A DNA stretch of 41,937 nt from assembly GCA_017303995.1 (NCBI GenBank), contig JAFLBE010000038.1, forward strand, positions 1 through 41,937, written 5' to 3'. The notes beneath the pieces are model-generated. The model searched no databases and had not been told where the DNA came from. It saw only the letters and a list, made by a program, of their open reading frames with translations. This DNA comes from Bacteroidota bacterium (GTDB lineage: Bacteria > Bacteroidota > JABWAT01). Both the position numbers and the translations under genes were made by a program. This document shows positions 16,512 through 26,255 of this stretch, one piece after another; positions within the stretch are counted from its first letter, which is position 1; each line of letters starts with the position of its first letter.

Positions 16512-18188
16512 ATGGCAGTTTTTAAAACGCTTACAATTCCGGAAGCAGTCAGCCAGTCGGTTTCAGCTTTCGCTTCCCGACCCGCCTTAGGAGATGCTGA
16601 GGGCAAATTTTTAACTTATCAGGATCTGAAATACCGGATTCAGGATATCCGGGATTTGCTCAAAACCCAGGGTATCATCAAAGGTGACCGGGTTGCGATT
16701 CTGAGTGAAAACCAGATTAACTGGGGTGTTGCCTACCTGGGAATTACAACCTATGGTGCAGTGGCCGTCCCGATTCTGCCCGATTTTCATGCAACTGCAA
16801 TTGCTCACATTCTCAGACATTCAGAAGCCAAACTGGTTTTGGTTTCCTCAAAATTTTCATCCAAAATAGCCGACGTCCAGGGCACTATTCAGGTCAGCCT
16901 TGAAGATTTCAAGGTCAGACCTGCCGGTAGTTTTATTGAGGGAATTCTTCATCAGGGAGAAACAAAATTTTCTCACCTGAAGGAAACTGCCATGAAATGG
17001 ATGGGAAAAATAAAACACGATATTGCTGAAGATGATCTCGCCGTTATCATTTACACATCAGGAACAACGGGACATTCAAAAGGGGTGATGCTATCTCACA
17101 AAAACCTCATTTTTGATGCGGTGAAAACCCTTGAAATGGTTGAAATTCTACCGACAGACCGATTTCTTTCTATTCTTCCTTTGGCACATACCTATGAATG
17201 CACATTAGGGTTACTGGCTCCTATGATTCATGGTGCCTGTGTTTATTATCTTGACAAACCACCTACGGCAGCAGCACTTCTTCCTGCTTTGGCGAAAATC
17301 AAACCAACCATTATGCTTTCCGTTCCGCTTGTCATTGAAAAAATGTACAAGCTCAGAATATTGCCGAAATTAACTGGCAACTTTCTGATGCGGAAAATTT
17401 ACCCTTTACCTATTTTCAGAAAATTGCTGAATAAAGCCGCCGGAAAAAAACTAGCTGAAACCTTTGGCGGACAACTGAAAATGTTTTGTATTGGTGGAGC
17501 AGGGCTTGCTTCAGATGTTGAATTCTTTCTTCGGGAAGCTGGTTTCCCCTATTGTATTGGGTATGGACTCACAGAAACTGCCCCGCTTGTTACCGGAACC
17601 AATCCTGCAGGAACCCGATACAAATCAGCAGGAAAAGTCCTAAATGGGATGCAAATCAAGATTCATGACCCTCACCCTGCAACAGGCGAAGGTGAAGTTT
17701 GGATCAAGGGCAATAATGTTATGCGGGGATATTACCGTGATCCGGAGAAAACAGCGGAAGTTCTAACTTCTGACGGTTGGTTTAAATCTGGAGACCTTGG
17801 AATCATTGACAAAGACGGGTTCCTTTTTATAAAAGGCCGCCTGAAAAATATGATTTTGGGTCCGAGCGGAGAAAATATTTATCCAGAGGAAATAGAGTCC
17901 ATTCTGAATGAAAATGAATGGCTTCTGGAATCATTGGTATATGAAGAAGCCGGCCAGCTTATTGCCCGTGTCTTTTTAAATTACGAAGTCATAGATATTG
18001 ATATTGCCCACCGTCATTCCCACAGTGAACAAGATTCCCGCCGGATAGTTGATCAGTATCTGGAAAAGGTGAAAAACGATACCAATGCAAGAGTCAGTAA
18101 ATTTGCGAGACTCGCCAGAATCATCGAACAGACAGAACCGTTCGAAAAAACACCAACACAGAAAATCAAGCGATACCTTTACACATAA
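16512..18188 (+). CDS. AMP-dependent acyl-CoA synthetase/ligase
   Basis: A 558-residue ANL-superfamily ligase, distinct from the fadD-like gene. YTSGTTGHSKG is at 181-191, GYGLTETAPLV marks the A5 region, GWFKSGDLG the A7 region and GRLKNMILGPSGENIYPEEI the hinge and catalytic-lysine region. Here the usual GGK(Y/N)IxP is GPSGENIYPEE, so the conventional lysine must be elsewhere, for instance in PTQKIKRY at the C-terminus, the usual place for the A10 lysine. The likely reaction is fatty acid to acyl-CoA (or acyl-adenylate). It is divergent from the MFS gene and ends at a bidirectional terminator. Substrate not determined. Confidence 0.85.
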   Translation: MAVFKTLTIPEAVSQSVSAFASRPALGDAEGKFLTYQDLKYRIQDIRDLLKTQGIIKGDRVAILSENQINWGVAYLGITTYGAVAVPILPDFHATAIAHILRHSEAKLVLVSSKFSSKIADVQGTIQVSLEDFKVRPAGSFIEGILHQGETKFSHLKETAMKWMGKIKHDIAEDDLAVIIYTSGTTGHSKGVMLSHKNLIFDAVKTLEMVEILPTDRFLSILPLAHTYECTLGLLAPMIHGACVYYLDKPPTAAALLPALAKIKPTIMLSVPLVIEKMYKLRILPKLTGNFLMRKIYPLPIFRKLLNKAAGKKLAETFGGQLKMFCIGGAGLASDVEFFLREAGFPYCIGYGLTETAPLVTGTNPAGTRYKSAGKVLNGMQIKIHDPHPATGEGEVWIKGNNVMRGYYRDPEKTAEVLTSDGWFKSGDLGIIDKDGFLFIKGRLKNMILGPSGENIYPEEIESILNENEWLLESLVYEEAGQLIARVFLNYEVIDIDIAHRHSHSEQDSRRIVDQYLEKVKNDTNARVSKFARLARIIEQTEPFEKTPTQKIKRYLYT

Positions 18189-18220
18189 AAAAAAAGCCAG
18201 TCGTCTGACTGGCTTTTTTT
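18187..18220. terminator. Bidirectional terminator, GCCAGTC stem
   Basis: GCCAGTC (18196-18202), loop GTCT, GACTGGC (18207-18213), flanked by an A-run and a T-run that extend the stem. It starts at the stop of the acyl-CoA ligase and serves the convergent PKD gene as well. The core stem AAAAGCCAGTC/GACTGGCTTTT is the same as in the terminator at 33842-33880. Confidence 0.9.
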
Positions 18221-18238
18221 ATGCTTTTGTGACTTATT

Positions 18239-21200
18239 TTACTTTGCTGTAACGGTATAAATGGTTTCAGCAGGTGTTCCGCCATAAATATCACGATCTG
18301 TAACTCTTAGTGTAAACAAGTTTTCACCTTGTTGGATTTTCACCGAAATACTAAGTCCGAAACCAACTGATTTCCCGGCGTTAAACCATTCATAGATTAC
18401 ATTTTTATCTTCCGGGCGATTGATTTCTGGTGCTTCAAGTTCAACCGTTGGATTTGCTGGATTCCACTCAACATTCTGCCGAACATTTTCAACTGATTTG
18501 AAAGTAAGCGCTTCCCAAACTTCTACCTTGAAGTTTTCCTGTTTCAGAATTTCATTTCTTGGCTTCCAGACAACTCTGATTGTTCTCGTTCCAAGTGTAT
18601 CTGCAACCCAGGCAGATTGAACTTTCCCAGCAGAATGAAATCCTGCAAACTGAGGAAGGTAAAGTGATTCTGCGGGAATTATCGTTCCCTGGCTAATATT
18701 TTCAGCAACTTTGATTGTAATATAAGGTGCAGGTTTGACAACAATGAGTTGCTCAATACTATCGGCCGAGTTAGTCATTCCTTTGTTGTCATTCTGAATC
18801 AGAGTCAGACGATAACTGCCAGCCTGGAGCTTCAGAACCGGATCTGTAAGTACAATTCCATCAAGTTTCCATACTGAAGACAGAATATCTCCGTCACGAT
18901 CACTCAATTCTGATGGTTTTAACGTAACCGTTTCCAGTTCATAAACAGGTAAATTCAACGTCATTCTAGGCAGTGGTGCTGCATTAACAATTAACTGACT
19001 TTGAAGGGAGGCAGTTTTTGTTGTTGTTGTTGAGTTGTCATATACCTTTAGTTCCAGATTGTACTTACCAAACCTGGGTGACGGAACGGTAATGAACGGA
19101 TCTGTACCGATTACTTTTCCATTTAATTTCCATTCAAACAACGTAATAATACCATCAGAATCTGTTGATCCTCTTCCATCAAGTACCAACGGATCTCCTT
19201 CCCCAATCATTGCAGGAACGACCCAACTGGCAACCGGTTTTAAGTTGACTGCAACTGTTTTTTCGGTAAAAGCTTTGTTATTGGTTCCATCAATATTGGT
19301 GATGTTAAGAACAACCAGATACTTTCCGGGTTTGGTAAAAGTATGATTGATAACCGGCCCTGAATAGCTGGCAGAATCTGTTTCACTCTTAATCTTCCAT
19401 TGAAAATTAGTGATTGTAACGGGTGAAAGTGATCCGCCACCATCAAACCGGACAGATTCATCAAGTGAAACCCAATCCAAAGATTTAATTACAGCAACTG
19501 GCCCGTCTAGAACTTTTACTGTTCCTGATGACTGACTTACCGGCTGTTCAATGCCTGCATCGCCGCCCTTTACTGTCAGCGTTACAATATAATTTCCGGT
19601 AGTTTTAAAGGAGTAAGCCACATTTGCACCATAGGCTTTATCACCATTTCCAAAATCCCATTCATAATAGGTGATTTTGCCGGATTGGTATTCTGAGCGG
19701 ATTCCGTTAAACTGAATAGCCTTTCCGATAAAAGCTGTTGTATCTCTGAAACCCATGTTTGCAACCGGGTAATTCTGAACCTCAAGTGCAACAGTTGTAA
19801 TTGTTGGCTGGTCTGAAAAACCATCAGTTAATTCAGCCGTTACCAGATAAAACCCGGGTTTTTGAAATAGGAAGGAAGGTTTTATTTCAGTACTTGTTGC
19901 TCCGTTAACGAAAGTCCATTTAACTTTCACCTCATCACCATCCGGATCAAAACATTTTGATGCATCAAAATCAACGGGCCTGCCTGCTTTTACCACCATG
20001 AATGAATCCATAATAGCAACAGGAGGCCGGTTAACAGTTACCAGAATGGTGTCTGCAACTTTTGAATTTATCCGTCCTTGCTGATCGTCAATTTCAACGG
20101 CTAGTTTATGATCTCCACCATCAGGAGCATACCATTGAACTGCAGGTTTTTCACTTCTGCCACCGTCGGGGAACGTCCATAAAAATTTAAGTTCCTGACC
20201 ATCAGCATCAACAGATTTGGATGCATCAAGCTGTACCCTGCGGGCATTTGATTTTATTGTGCGGTTTATTACCAGCTTTGGAGCAGTATTAATCTGAACA
20301 ATATTTCCTTCAGAGGAAACAACCGAATTACTAAATCCCTCACCATCATCAACAGACAATGTAAATTTTTCAGGACCCGTTTTTGAAAATTTCTTGGTCA
20401 CCTTTTCACCAACCATGGTAACACCATCTGAAAAGGTCCACCTATAAACTTTTATTTTTCCGTCAGGATCAACAGAACCGGTTCCATCAAATTCAACTGG
20501 TGTTTCTGGATCAGAAACTGTTGGGGTAAATTTTACTTTGGGTATTGGTGAAAAATTGACATGAACTTTCTTTGAAACCACATTGACTGCCTGATCAAAA
20601 CCGGAATTATCTCTAACTTTCAGGGTTAAAACATGATCTCCGGGTTCTGAAAGCGGCGTAGAAGCTTTCATTTCATTTGAAAAAACAGCGCCATTTATCA
20701 ACCATTCAAATGAACTGATTTTTCCATCGGCATCCGTTGATTTTTCTGCACTTACTTCAAGTGTCTTTGCTGGATCATGGCGATCAGAAGCAGAAATTAC
20801 AGCATTAGGATGTTCATTGATTGTAATAGAATGAGTGGTTGTTTGTACTGAATTGGGTTGCCGCTGGCCGTCGTCTACCGTTAATGTAACTTTGTAGGTG
20901 CCAGGCTTTTGATACACGTGATTAACCTGATTCCCTTGTTCCCTGCTGCCATCACCAAAATCCCACTGGTAGCTAAAAATACCCTGATCTACGTCTTTAG
21001 AGCTATCTGCATTAAAGAACTGGGAAGCTGAATAATCTCTATCTTTTGCAAGAATAACAGGTTTTGGTGGATAGTTGACCAAAATTGTCTTTTTCAATTC
21101 CTGAATAGAATTACTTGATCCTTCCAAATCATTAATTTTGAGGGTAACCGTATAACTTCCGGGATTTGGAAATGAGGCTGTGTTGGTTTGTCCGGTTAAT

Positions 21201-22975
21201 GTTCTGCCATCAGAAAGAATCCAGTCAAACTGAAGCTTTTTATTATCGGGATCAATTGTTTTTTCAGCGTTCAATGCAAATCGCTGATCAGTTCCCACCA
21301 TTTCAGGTAAATCAAAATTAGGTGAAGGCGGGGCATTTACTTTATACTTAAACGTGGTTTTGTAAGTCGAATTTGACGCACCAATTGGATCGCTTACAAT
21401 TAAAGTGAGTTCGTAATTGCCAAAACGTTCGTGTTTGACTAAAACTTCCTCCTGATTATTACTCGAAACAATTCCAGAACCAGACCAGGTATATGAAAGT
21501 GCCTGACGATCCTGATCTTCTGTATTCTTGGCAGTAAATTTAATCTCTTCACCTTGTGAGAATTTCTCGGTTCCTTCAATTTCAGTATAAGGTTGAGAGT
21601 TTACGATGACTTGTTTTGATGCAGTATCAGATGCACACGATGAATTGGTATTCTCACCTGAAACAACAAGCTTTACATTGTAAACCCCTGGAATAATAGT
21701 TGAGAAATCGAATTTTAAATCAGTTTTTCTAAGCTGATCATTTACAAACCACATGTACCTGAGGCCTTCATTTTCTTTACCCGGTGGTGCAATTGCATTG
21801 AATTTGATAAGTTCAGAAGGGGCAACATTGTCTTTATCAGAAACAATTACTGCGTTTGGCCTGTCACGAAAGGTGGCAGAAGTTGAATAAGTCCAATATT
21901 GAGGAAAGTACACTTTTTGTGTCGGGAAAATGACATTTATTGGGTAGGTACCCGCATTGCTAAAACTGATGGTTGCAGTAGCGCCTTCAACAAATTGGTT
22001 TTCACCATAGATAAAGGCGGCCTTTGTACGCATTGAAAGCTGATCTGGCGGCACTTCAAGACTAAAATACATAGAAAAACAATCTTCAACCGTTTGCTGG
22101 TTCACTGTAATTTTTGGTTTTCCAAGAATTGCAGTTGAAATGAAATTCATGTTCCATAGAACTGGTTTTGCTTTACCATAAATACCCAGCGTATTATTTG
22201 GCTCGTCTGTTCCTGTGATGGTGAGTCCCCATTGGTTTTGGATTCCAAATTTTTCGGATTCCCATTTAGTCTGATCTTTTCCAACAAGAAATGCTGACCC
22301 AAAATAATCTTTGATATAAATTTTTGAATCATCAATACCCACAGTCTCAAGAAGGGGCGGTTCAAATTCAGAATCAAAGGCAGGTTGAAATTGAATTTCA
22401 TCGTTTTCATTCAGATTGAAAACTGTAACTGACATGTCAGTAGAAAGAAGTTGCCATTTTGCACTTTGAGTAAAATTTCCTTCCCGGTCGGTAACAACAA
22501 TTTTAAAGTTGTTGATGTCGTCACCATCATTGGTGTAAACGCGGAGTATATAACCGTTTGGGCTGTTTTTTATTGATGAAAAGGTTACCCACCGGTTTGA
22601 GTATTTACTTTCTGTTCCAGCCACCATTGAAACAGCCGGTTCTGCAGTGCTGGCTTTTGTTACCAGGTCTGTACCACTCAAATCATATAAGGTTTCAAAC
22701 TTATAAAGTGCAAAAGTGGTGTTTGTATTCGGATCATCATTCAGAAAATCAGATGAACCAGCAATCCCGGCATCAAACAATTGAATAACTGCCTCGCCGG
22801 CATCCTGGTTTGGCCTGATCCAATAGTCAAAAAGATGATATTTATCGCCCGATTCTGATTTTACTTTTACTCCGGAAATGGAAAGAAAAACATCAGACTG
22901 ACTATATACCTGTCCACCAAAAATGGTAACCAATAAGGTCAGGCAATACAAAGTAATCAATACCCGTTTTTTCAT
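18239..22975 (-). CDS. Large secreted PKD-repeat protein (1578 aa)
   Basis: The signal peptide MKKRVLITLYCLTLLVTIFG is followed by a unique N-terminal region of about 330 residues and then about twelve tandem PKD (Ig-like) domains. Each carries a variant of the PKD core such as YQWDFGDG, YRWTFSDG, FLWTFPDGG, VKWTFVNG or YEWDFGNG, usually preceded by a (S/T)xDxDG loop and closed by a G-x-Y-x-V-x-L strand. A C-terminal segment of about 130 residues (from about PAPYITIKVAENIS) does not look like a PKD and may be another beta domain; it ends ETIYTVTAK. No LPXTG, no membrane anchor and no clear T9SS C-terminal domain were recognised. The probable role is an extracellular or cell-surface scaffold, adhesin or polysaccharide-binding stalk. 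No enzyme domain is visible. It ends at the terminator shared with the acyl-CoA ligase. Confidence 0.85.
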   Translation of the reverse strand: MKKRVLITLYCLTLLVTIFGGQVYSQSDVFLSISGVKVKSESGDKYHLFDYWIRPNQDAGEAVIQLFDAGIAGSSDFLNDDPNTNTTFALYKFETLYDLSGTDLVTKASTAEPAVSMVAGTESKYSNRWVTFSSIKNSPNGYILRVYTNDGDDINNFKIVVTDREGNFTQSAKWQLLSTDMSVTVFNLNENDEIQFQPAFDSEFEPPLLETVGIDDSKIYIKDYFGSAFLVGKDQTKWESEKFGIQNQWGLTITGTDEPNNTLGIYGKAKPVLWNMNFISTAILGKPKITVNQQTVEDCFSMYFSLEVPPDQLSMRTKAAFIYGENQFVEGATATISFSNAGTYPINVIFPTQKVYFPQYWTYSTSATFRDRPNAVIVSDKDNVAPSELIKFNAIAPPGKENEGLRYMWFVNDQLRKTDLKFDFSTIIPGVYNVKLVVSGENTNSSCASDTASKQVIVNSQPYTEIEGTEKFSQGEEIKFTAKNTEDQDRQALSYTWSGSGIVSSNNQEEVLVKHERFGNYELTLIVSDPIGASNSTYKTTFKYKVNAPPSPNFDLPEMVGTDQRFALNAEKTIDPDNKKLQFDWILSDGRTLTGQTNTASFPNPGSYTVTLKINDLEGSSNSIQELKKTILVNYPPKPVILAKDRDYSASQFFNADSSKDVDQGIFSYQWDFGDGSREQGNQVNHVYQKPGTYKVTLTVDDGQRQPNSVQTTTHSITINEHPNAVISASDRHDPAKTLEVSAEKSTDADGKISSFEWLINGAVFSNEMKASTPLSEPGDHVLTLKVRDNSGFDQAVNVVSKKVHVNFSPIPKVKFTPTVSDPETPVEFDGTGSVDPDGKIKVYRWTFSDGVTMVGEKVTKKFSKTGPEKFTLSVDDGEGFSNSVVSSEGNIVQINTAPKLVINRTIKSNARRVQLDASKSVDADGQELKFLWTFPDGGRSEKPAVQWYAPDGGDHKLAVEIDDQQGRINSKVADTILVTVNRPPVAIMDSFMVVKAGRPVDFDASKCFDPDGDEVKVKWTFVNGATSTEIKPSFLFQKPGFYLVTAELTDGFSDQPTITTVALEVQNYPVANMGFRDTTAFIGKAIQFNGIRSEYQSGKITYYEWDFGNGDKAYGANVAYSFKTTGNYIVTLTVKGGDAGIEQPVSQSSGTVKVLDGPVAVIKSLDWVSLDESVRFDGGGSLSPVTITNFQWKIKSETDSASYSGPVINHTFTKPGKYLVVLNITNIDGTNNKAFTEKTVAVNLKPVASWVVPAMIGEGDPLVLDGRGSTDSDGIITLFEWKLNGKVIGTDPFITVPSPRFGKYNLELKVYDNSTTTTKTASLQSQLIVNAAPLPRMTLNLPVYELETVTLKPSELSDRDGDILSSVWKLDGIVLTDPVLKLQAGSYRLTLIQNDNKGMTNSADSIEQLIVVKPAPYITIKVAENISQGTIIPAESLYLPQFAGFHSAGKVQSAWVADTLGTRTIRVVWKPRNEILKQENFKVEVWEALTFKSVENVRQNVEWNPANPTVELEAPEINRPEDKNVIYEWFNAGKSVGFGLSISVKIQQGENLFTLRVTDRDIYGGTPAETIYTVTAK

Positions 22976-23313
22976 ATCATCTACTCATTTATATTGTTTA
23001 AAATCTAAACCCGAAACTTTTGATCGATTCCTTACATTAATTATGTAAATCTAATTATCGATATTAGATTACAATTTCATTTCCAAAAACCCAAACTGAT
23101 TATTTTTCGCCAGAATAGGCAATTCCATTGCAAAGAAAAGAAAAAAAGCCGGGGAATTCAAAGTAAAAACAAAAAGCATTTAAAGGTTTATAAAATCAAA
23201 ATAAAAGGCCTTCCACACTGTCAATATGTAAAATATTGTAATTTTTATAGTTAGATCGATTAATTTACCCAGTTCTGAGAAAAAATTTAATAAAGAATTA
23301 AACCTGGATTATG
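22976..23313. other. 338-bp AT-rich gap upstream of the PKD gene
   Basis: No gene, tRNA or terminator was recognised. It must contain the promoter of the PKD gene (minus strand), but no TAnnTTTG match was found on that strand. The one clear structure is an 8-bp inverted repeat AATCTAAT/ATTAGATT (23048-23055 with 23063-23070) around TATCGAT, 73-95 bp before the PKD start, which could be an operator. Confidence 0.4.
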
Positions 23314-24225
23314 TCAGAAAAATAGAATCGCAACCCCGGTTACTGATAAAAATGCTCCGATAATTTCTTTTATCGTCACTTTTTCGCCAAATAAAAACAC
23401 TGACGGTGGAATAATGAGAACAGGAACAATTGACATAATCGTGGCTGCAACCCCTGCATGGGTGTGCTGTACAGCAAGCAAAGAAAAAGATACGCCCAGG
23501 AATGGACCAAAAAAGGCACCCAACGTAAGCCAGGACATTGCAGACCGGTTTTTAACGGCAGAAAATACTTGAGACCATCTGCCGAAAACAGTAAAAATGG
23601 CCGCAAAACCTATCATACCCGCAATAATTCTGATTTGAGTCGACGCAAAAGCATCATAGTTCTGCATCCCTATCTTACTGAGAATCAAACCCAGTGCCTG
23701 ACCTACTGCCCCGCCAAAAGCCAAAAGCAAGCCACTTAACGGATAGGATAGCTTGAATTTTTTCCCAACTTCACCATCTTCATGTCCTGGCTGATCGAGA
23801 ACCACCATTGCAATTCCAGACAAGGTAAGAACCATACCAACACCATGGTACCAGGTTAGAATCTCGCCAAGAAAAATCCACCCGAAAAGAGCTGTCATTG
23901 GCGGAGCAAGTGCCATAATCAGCATTGAAACCCGGGCGCTCATCACCATGTAGGAACGAAAAAGAAATAAATCGCCAAGCACAAACCCAACAAAACCGGA
24001 AAGCATGAGCCAAAGCCAGGCATGAGTAGTTGCATCAGTCGGGAAAAAATAACCGCGTGAAATCCATGAATAAACTGAAATAAACAAAAAAGCAATGACC
24101 AGCCGGATAATATTAACCGGTAGCGATCCAACAGATTTACTGGCTTTTTCAAAAGAAAGTGCAGTAACAGTCCAGAAGATCGCAGTTAACAAGGCAGCAA
24201 GTTCACCAATATGTCCGACTGGCAT
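23314..24225 (-). CDS. DMT-superfamily permease (EamA)
   Basis: A 303-residue membrane protein with ten hydrophobic helices and the internal duplication of EamA permeases (GELAALLTAIFWTVTALSFE at the N-terminus; GLLLAFGGAVGQALGLILSK at the start of the second half). Such carriers export amino acids or other small metabolites; the substrate cannot be named. I chose ATG 24225 (MPVGHIGELA) because AGAGG lies 5 bp upstream; an in-frame ATG at 24249 adds only MDHFLEDK. The end SVTGVAILFF matches the family. It stands alone between the PKD gene and the divergent M2 peptidase. Confidence 0.82.
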   Translation of the reverse strand: MPVGHIGELAALLTAIFWTVTALSFEKASKSVGSLPVNIIRLVIAFLFISVYSWISRGYFFPTDATTHAWLWLMLSGFVGFVLGDLFLFRSYMVMSARVSMLIMALAPPMTALFGWIFLGEILTWYHGVGMVLTLSGIAMVVLDQPGHEDGEVGKKFKLSYPLSGLLLAFGGAVGQALGLILSKIGMQNYDAFASTQIRIIAGMIGFAAIFTVFGRWSQVFSAVKNRSAMSWLTLGAFFGPFLGVSFSLLAVQHTHAGVAATIMSIVPVLIIPPSVFLFGEKVTIKEIIGAFLSVTGVAILFF

Positions 24226-24375
24226 CTTATCCTCTAAAAAATGATCCAAAAATCAGAGTTGGATCCTTCGAATCAAAACGTTAAACCATTGATTTTTATA
24301 GGGAGAAGTCTGGTCTGATAGGATTTCGTTTTCTATCTTGTGTCAACTCACCGCAATCAAAACGGAATATCGAAA

Positions 24376-26163
24376 ATGAAAAATTTCGCATTTGCATTCT
24401 GTCTTTCGCTTTTAATCACTTCCTGCAACAAAGAAACTGCAATTCAACGTGAAGTGCAGGCCTATCTGGATGATTATAATGCAACCTTTACCGAACTGGT
24501 TACCAGTGTAAGTGAAGCCCAATGGAAACTGAACACCGTCATCAGAGAAGGTGATTCACTTACAGGAAAACTGGCAGATGAAGCGAATCTCGCCTATTCT
24601 GAGTTTACCGGCAGCACAGCCAACAGTGAAAAAGTAACGGCTTGGTTAAAACAATCAGAACAGCTGACAGATTTGCAAGTCAGGCAACTGAGAAAAATTC
24701 TGTATCTGGCCGGTAATAATCCGGAATCCCAAAAGGAAAAAGTAAAACTTAGAATTTCTGCAGAAACGGCACAAACCCGAAGTCTTTTTGGATATGATTT
24801 TAAACTTAGCGGAAAATCAGTATCAACCAACCAGATTGATTCCATATTAAGCCATTCTGACAACCTTCAGGACCGTCTTGTTGCCTGGCAAACAAGTAAA
24901 GAAGTTGGCCGGGTTTTAAAACAGGGACTTTCTACTCTTCAATCCCTCAGAAATGAAACTGTTAATGGCCTCGGATACACTGATTTTTTTTCCTATCAGG
25001 TCTCCGATTACGGAATGACTTCCGAAGAAATGATGGAACTGAATCAGCAGGTAATCAGGGAAATCTGGCCACTTTACCGTGAATTGCATACCTGGGCACG
25101 TTATGAACTGGCAAAAAAGTACAAATCTGCTACAGTTCCTGATGAAATCCCGGCGCACTGGATTCCAAACAGATGGGGACAAGATTGGACGGCTCTGGTG
25201 GATGTAGAAGGTCTGAATCTGGATTCAATACTGGCAAACAAATCCCCTGAATGGATTATGAAAAAAGGTGAGGAATTTTACACCAGTATCGGGTTCCAAA
25301 AACTTCCCGCTTCCTTCTGGGAAAAATCAGATTTATATCCGCTTCCGGCTGGTACAAATTACCGGAAAAACAACCATGCTTCAGCCTGGCATATTGACCT
25401 CAACCATGATGTTCGCTCTTTGATGAGTGTTGAATCCAATGCAGACTGGTATGAAACAGTGAACCATGAACTTGGGCACATTTACTATTATCTCAGTTAT
25501 ACAAACCCAGATGTTCCACCACTTCTCAGGGAAGGGGCAAACCGGGCTTACCACGAGGCAATCGGGACCCAGATTGGCATGGCTGCCATGATGAAATCCT
25601 TTCTCGCCTCAAACGGGCTTTTACCGGCAAACAGCCAGACTGACGAAACCCGGACGTTATTAAAACAAGCATTAAATTACGTTGTTTTTATTCCCTGGTC
25701 TGCAGGTGTAATGACTGAATTTGAACATGACCTGTATGCAAATAAATTGCCCGCTGAGCAATACAATAAAAGATGGTGGGAATTGGTTAAAAAATATCAG
25801 GGAATTGTACCTCCCTCACCTAGAGGAGAAGAATTCTGTGATGCGGCTTCCAAAACCCATATCAATGATGATGCTGCACAATACTATGATTATGCCCTTT
25901 CAAATGTGATTCTTTTTCAGTTGCATGAACATATTGCAACCAACATTTTGAAACAAGACCCGAGAAATTGTAACTATTACGGAAACAAAGCGGTTGGCGA
26001 TTTTCTCAAATCTATCATGATTCCCGGATCGGGTAAAGACTGGCGTGAAGTACTGAAAGATAAAACAGGAAGTGACCTGAGCGCAAAAGCGATGGTTAAC
26101 TATTTTGCGCCTCTTCTTGATTATTTGAAAAAAGAAAATACCGGCAGGAAATACACGCTCTAA
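24376..26163 (+). CDS. M2-family (angiotensin-converting-enzyme-like) peptidase lipoprotein
   Basis: A 595-residue zinc dipeptidyl carboxypeptidase homologue. The zinc site is HELGH at 364-368, with the third ligand Glu394 in REGANRAYHEAIG, the pattern of ACE (HEMGH...HEAIG) with two extra residues between. Start ATG 24376 gives a lipoprotein signal (MKNFAFAFCLSLLITSC) with Cys17 as lipidation site; an in-frame ATG at 24340 would add 12 polar residues ahead of the signal and is less likely. The mature protein would sit at the envelope and trim peptides from their C-termini. The length is normal for bacterial M2 enzymes. It is monocistronic and convergent with the cyclophilin gene; physiological substrates unknown. 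Confidence 0.92.
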   Translation: MKNFAFAFCLSLLITSCNKETAIQREVQAYLDDYNATFTELVTSVSEAQWKLNTVIREGDSLTGKLADEANLAYSEFTGSTANSEKVTAWLKQSEQLTDLQVRQLRKILYLAGNNPESQKEKVKLRISAETAQTRSLFGYDFKLSGKSVSTNQIDSILSHSDNLQDRLVAWQTSKEVGRVLKQGLSTLQSLRNETVNGLGYTDFFSYQVSDYGMTSEEMMELNQQVIREIWPLYRELHTWARYELAKKYKSATVPDEIPAHWIPNRWGQDWTALVDVEGLNLDSILANKSPEWIMKKGEEFYTSIGFQKLPASFWEKSDLYPLPAGTNYRKNNHASAWHIDLNHDVRSLMSVESNADWYETVNHELGHIYYYLSYTNPDVPPLLREGANRAYHEAIGTQIGMAAMMKSFLASNGLLPANSQTDETRTLLKQALNYVVFIPWSAGVMTEFEHDLYANKLPAEQYNKRWWELVKKYQGIVPPSPRGEEFCDAASKTHINDDAAQYYDYALSNVILFQLHEHIATNILKQDPRNCNYYGNKAVGDFLKSIMIPGSGKDWREVLKDKTGSDLSAKAMVNYFAPLLDYLKKENTGRKYTL

Positions 26164-26255
26164 AGGGTCACAAATTACGGGTTACGGGTTACAGAACCAC
26201 ATTCAAAATTCAGAATTTCTATTTTATTTGTGAATTGTGATTTGTAACCGGTAAC
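26164..26255. repeat. TTACGGG / GGTAACC intergenic repeat between convergent genes
   Basis: Contains TTACGGG twice in tandem plus TTAC (26175-26192) and GTAACCGGTAACC (26244-26256), which can pair imperfectly with it; TCACAA (26168) and TTGTGA (26235) add to the stem. It may act as a weak bidirectional terminator but lacks a clean T-run. Similar TTGTAACC sequence occurs at 3246-3268. Confidence 0.45.
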
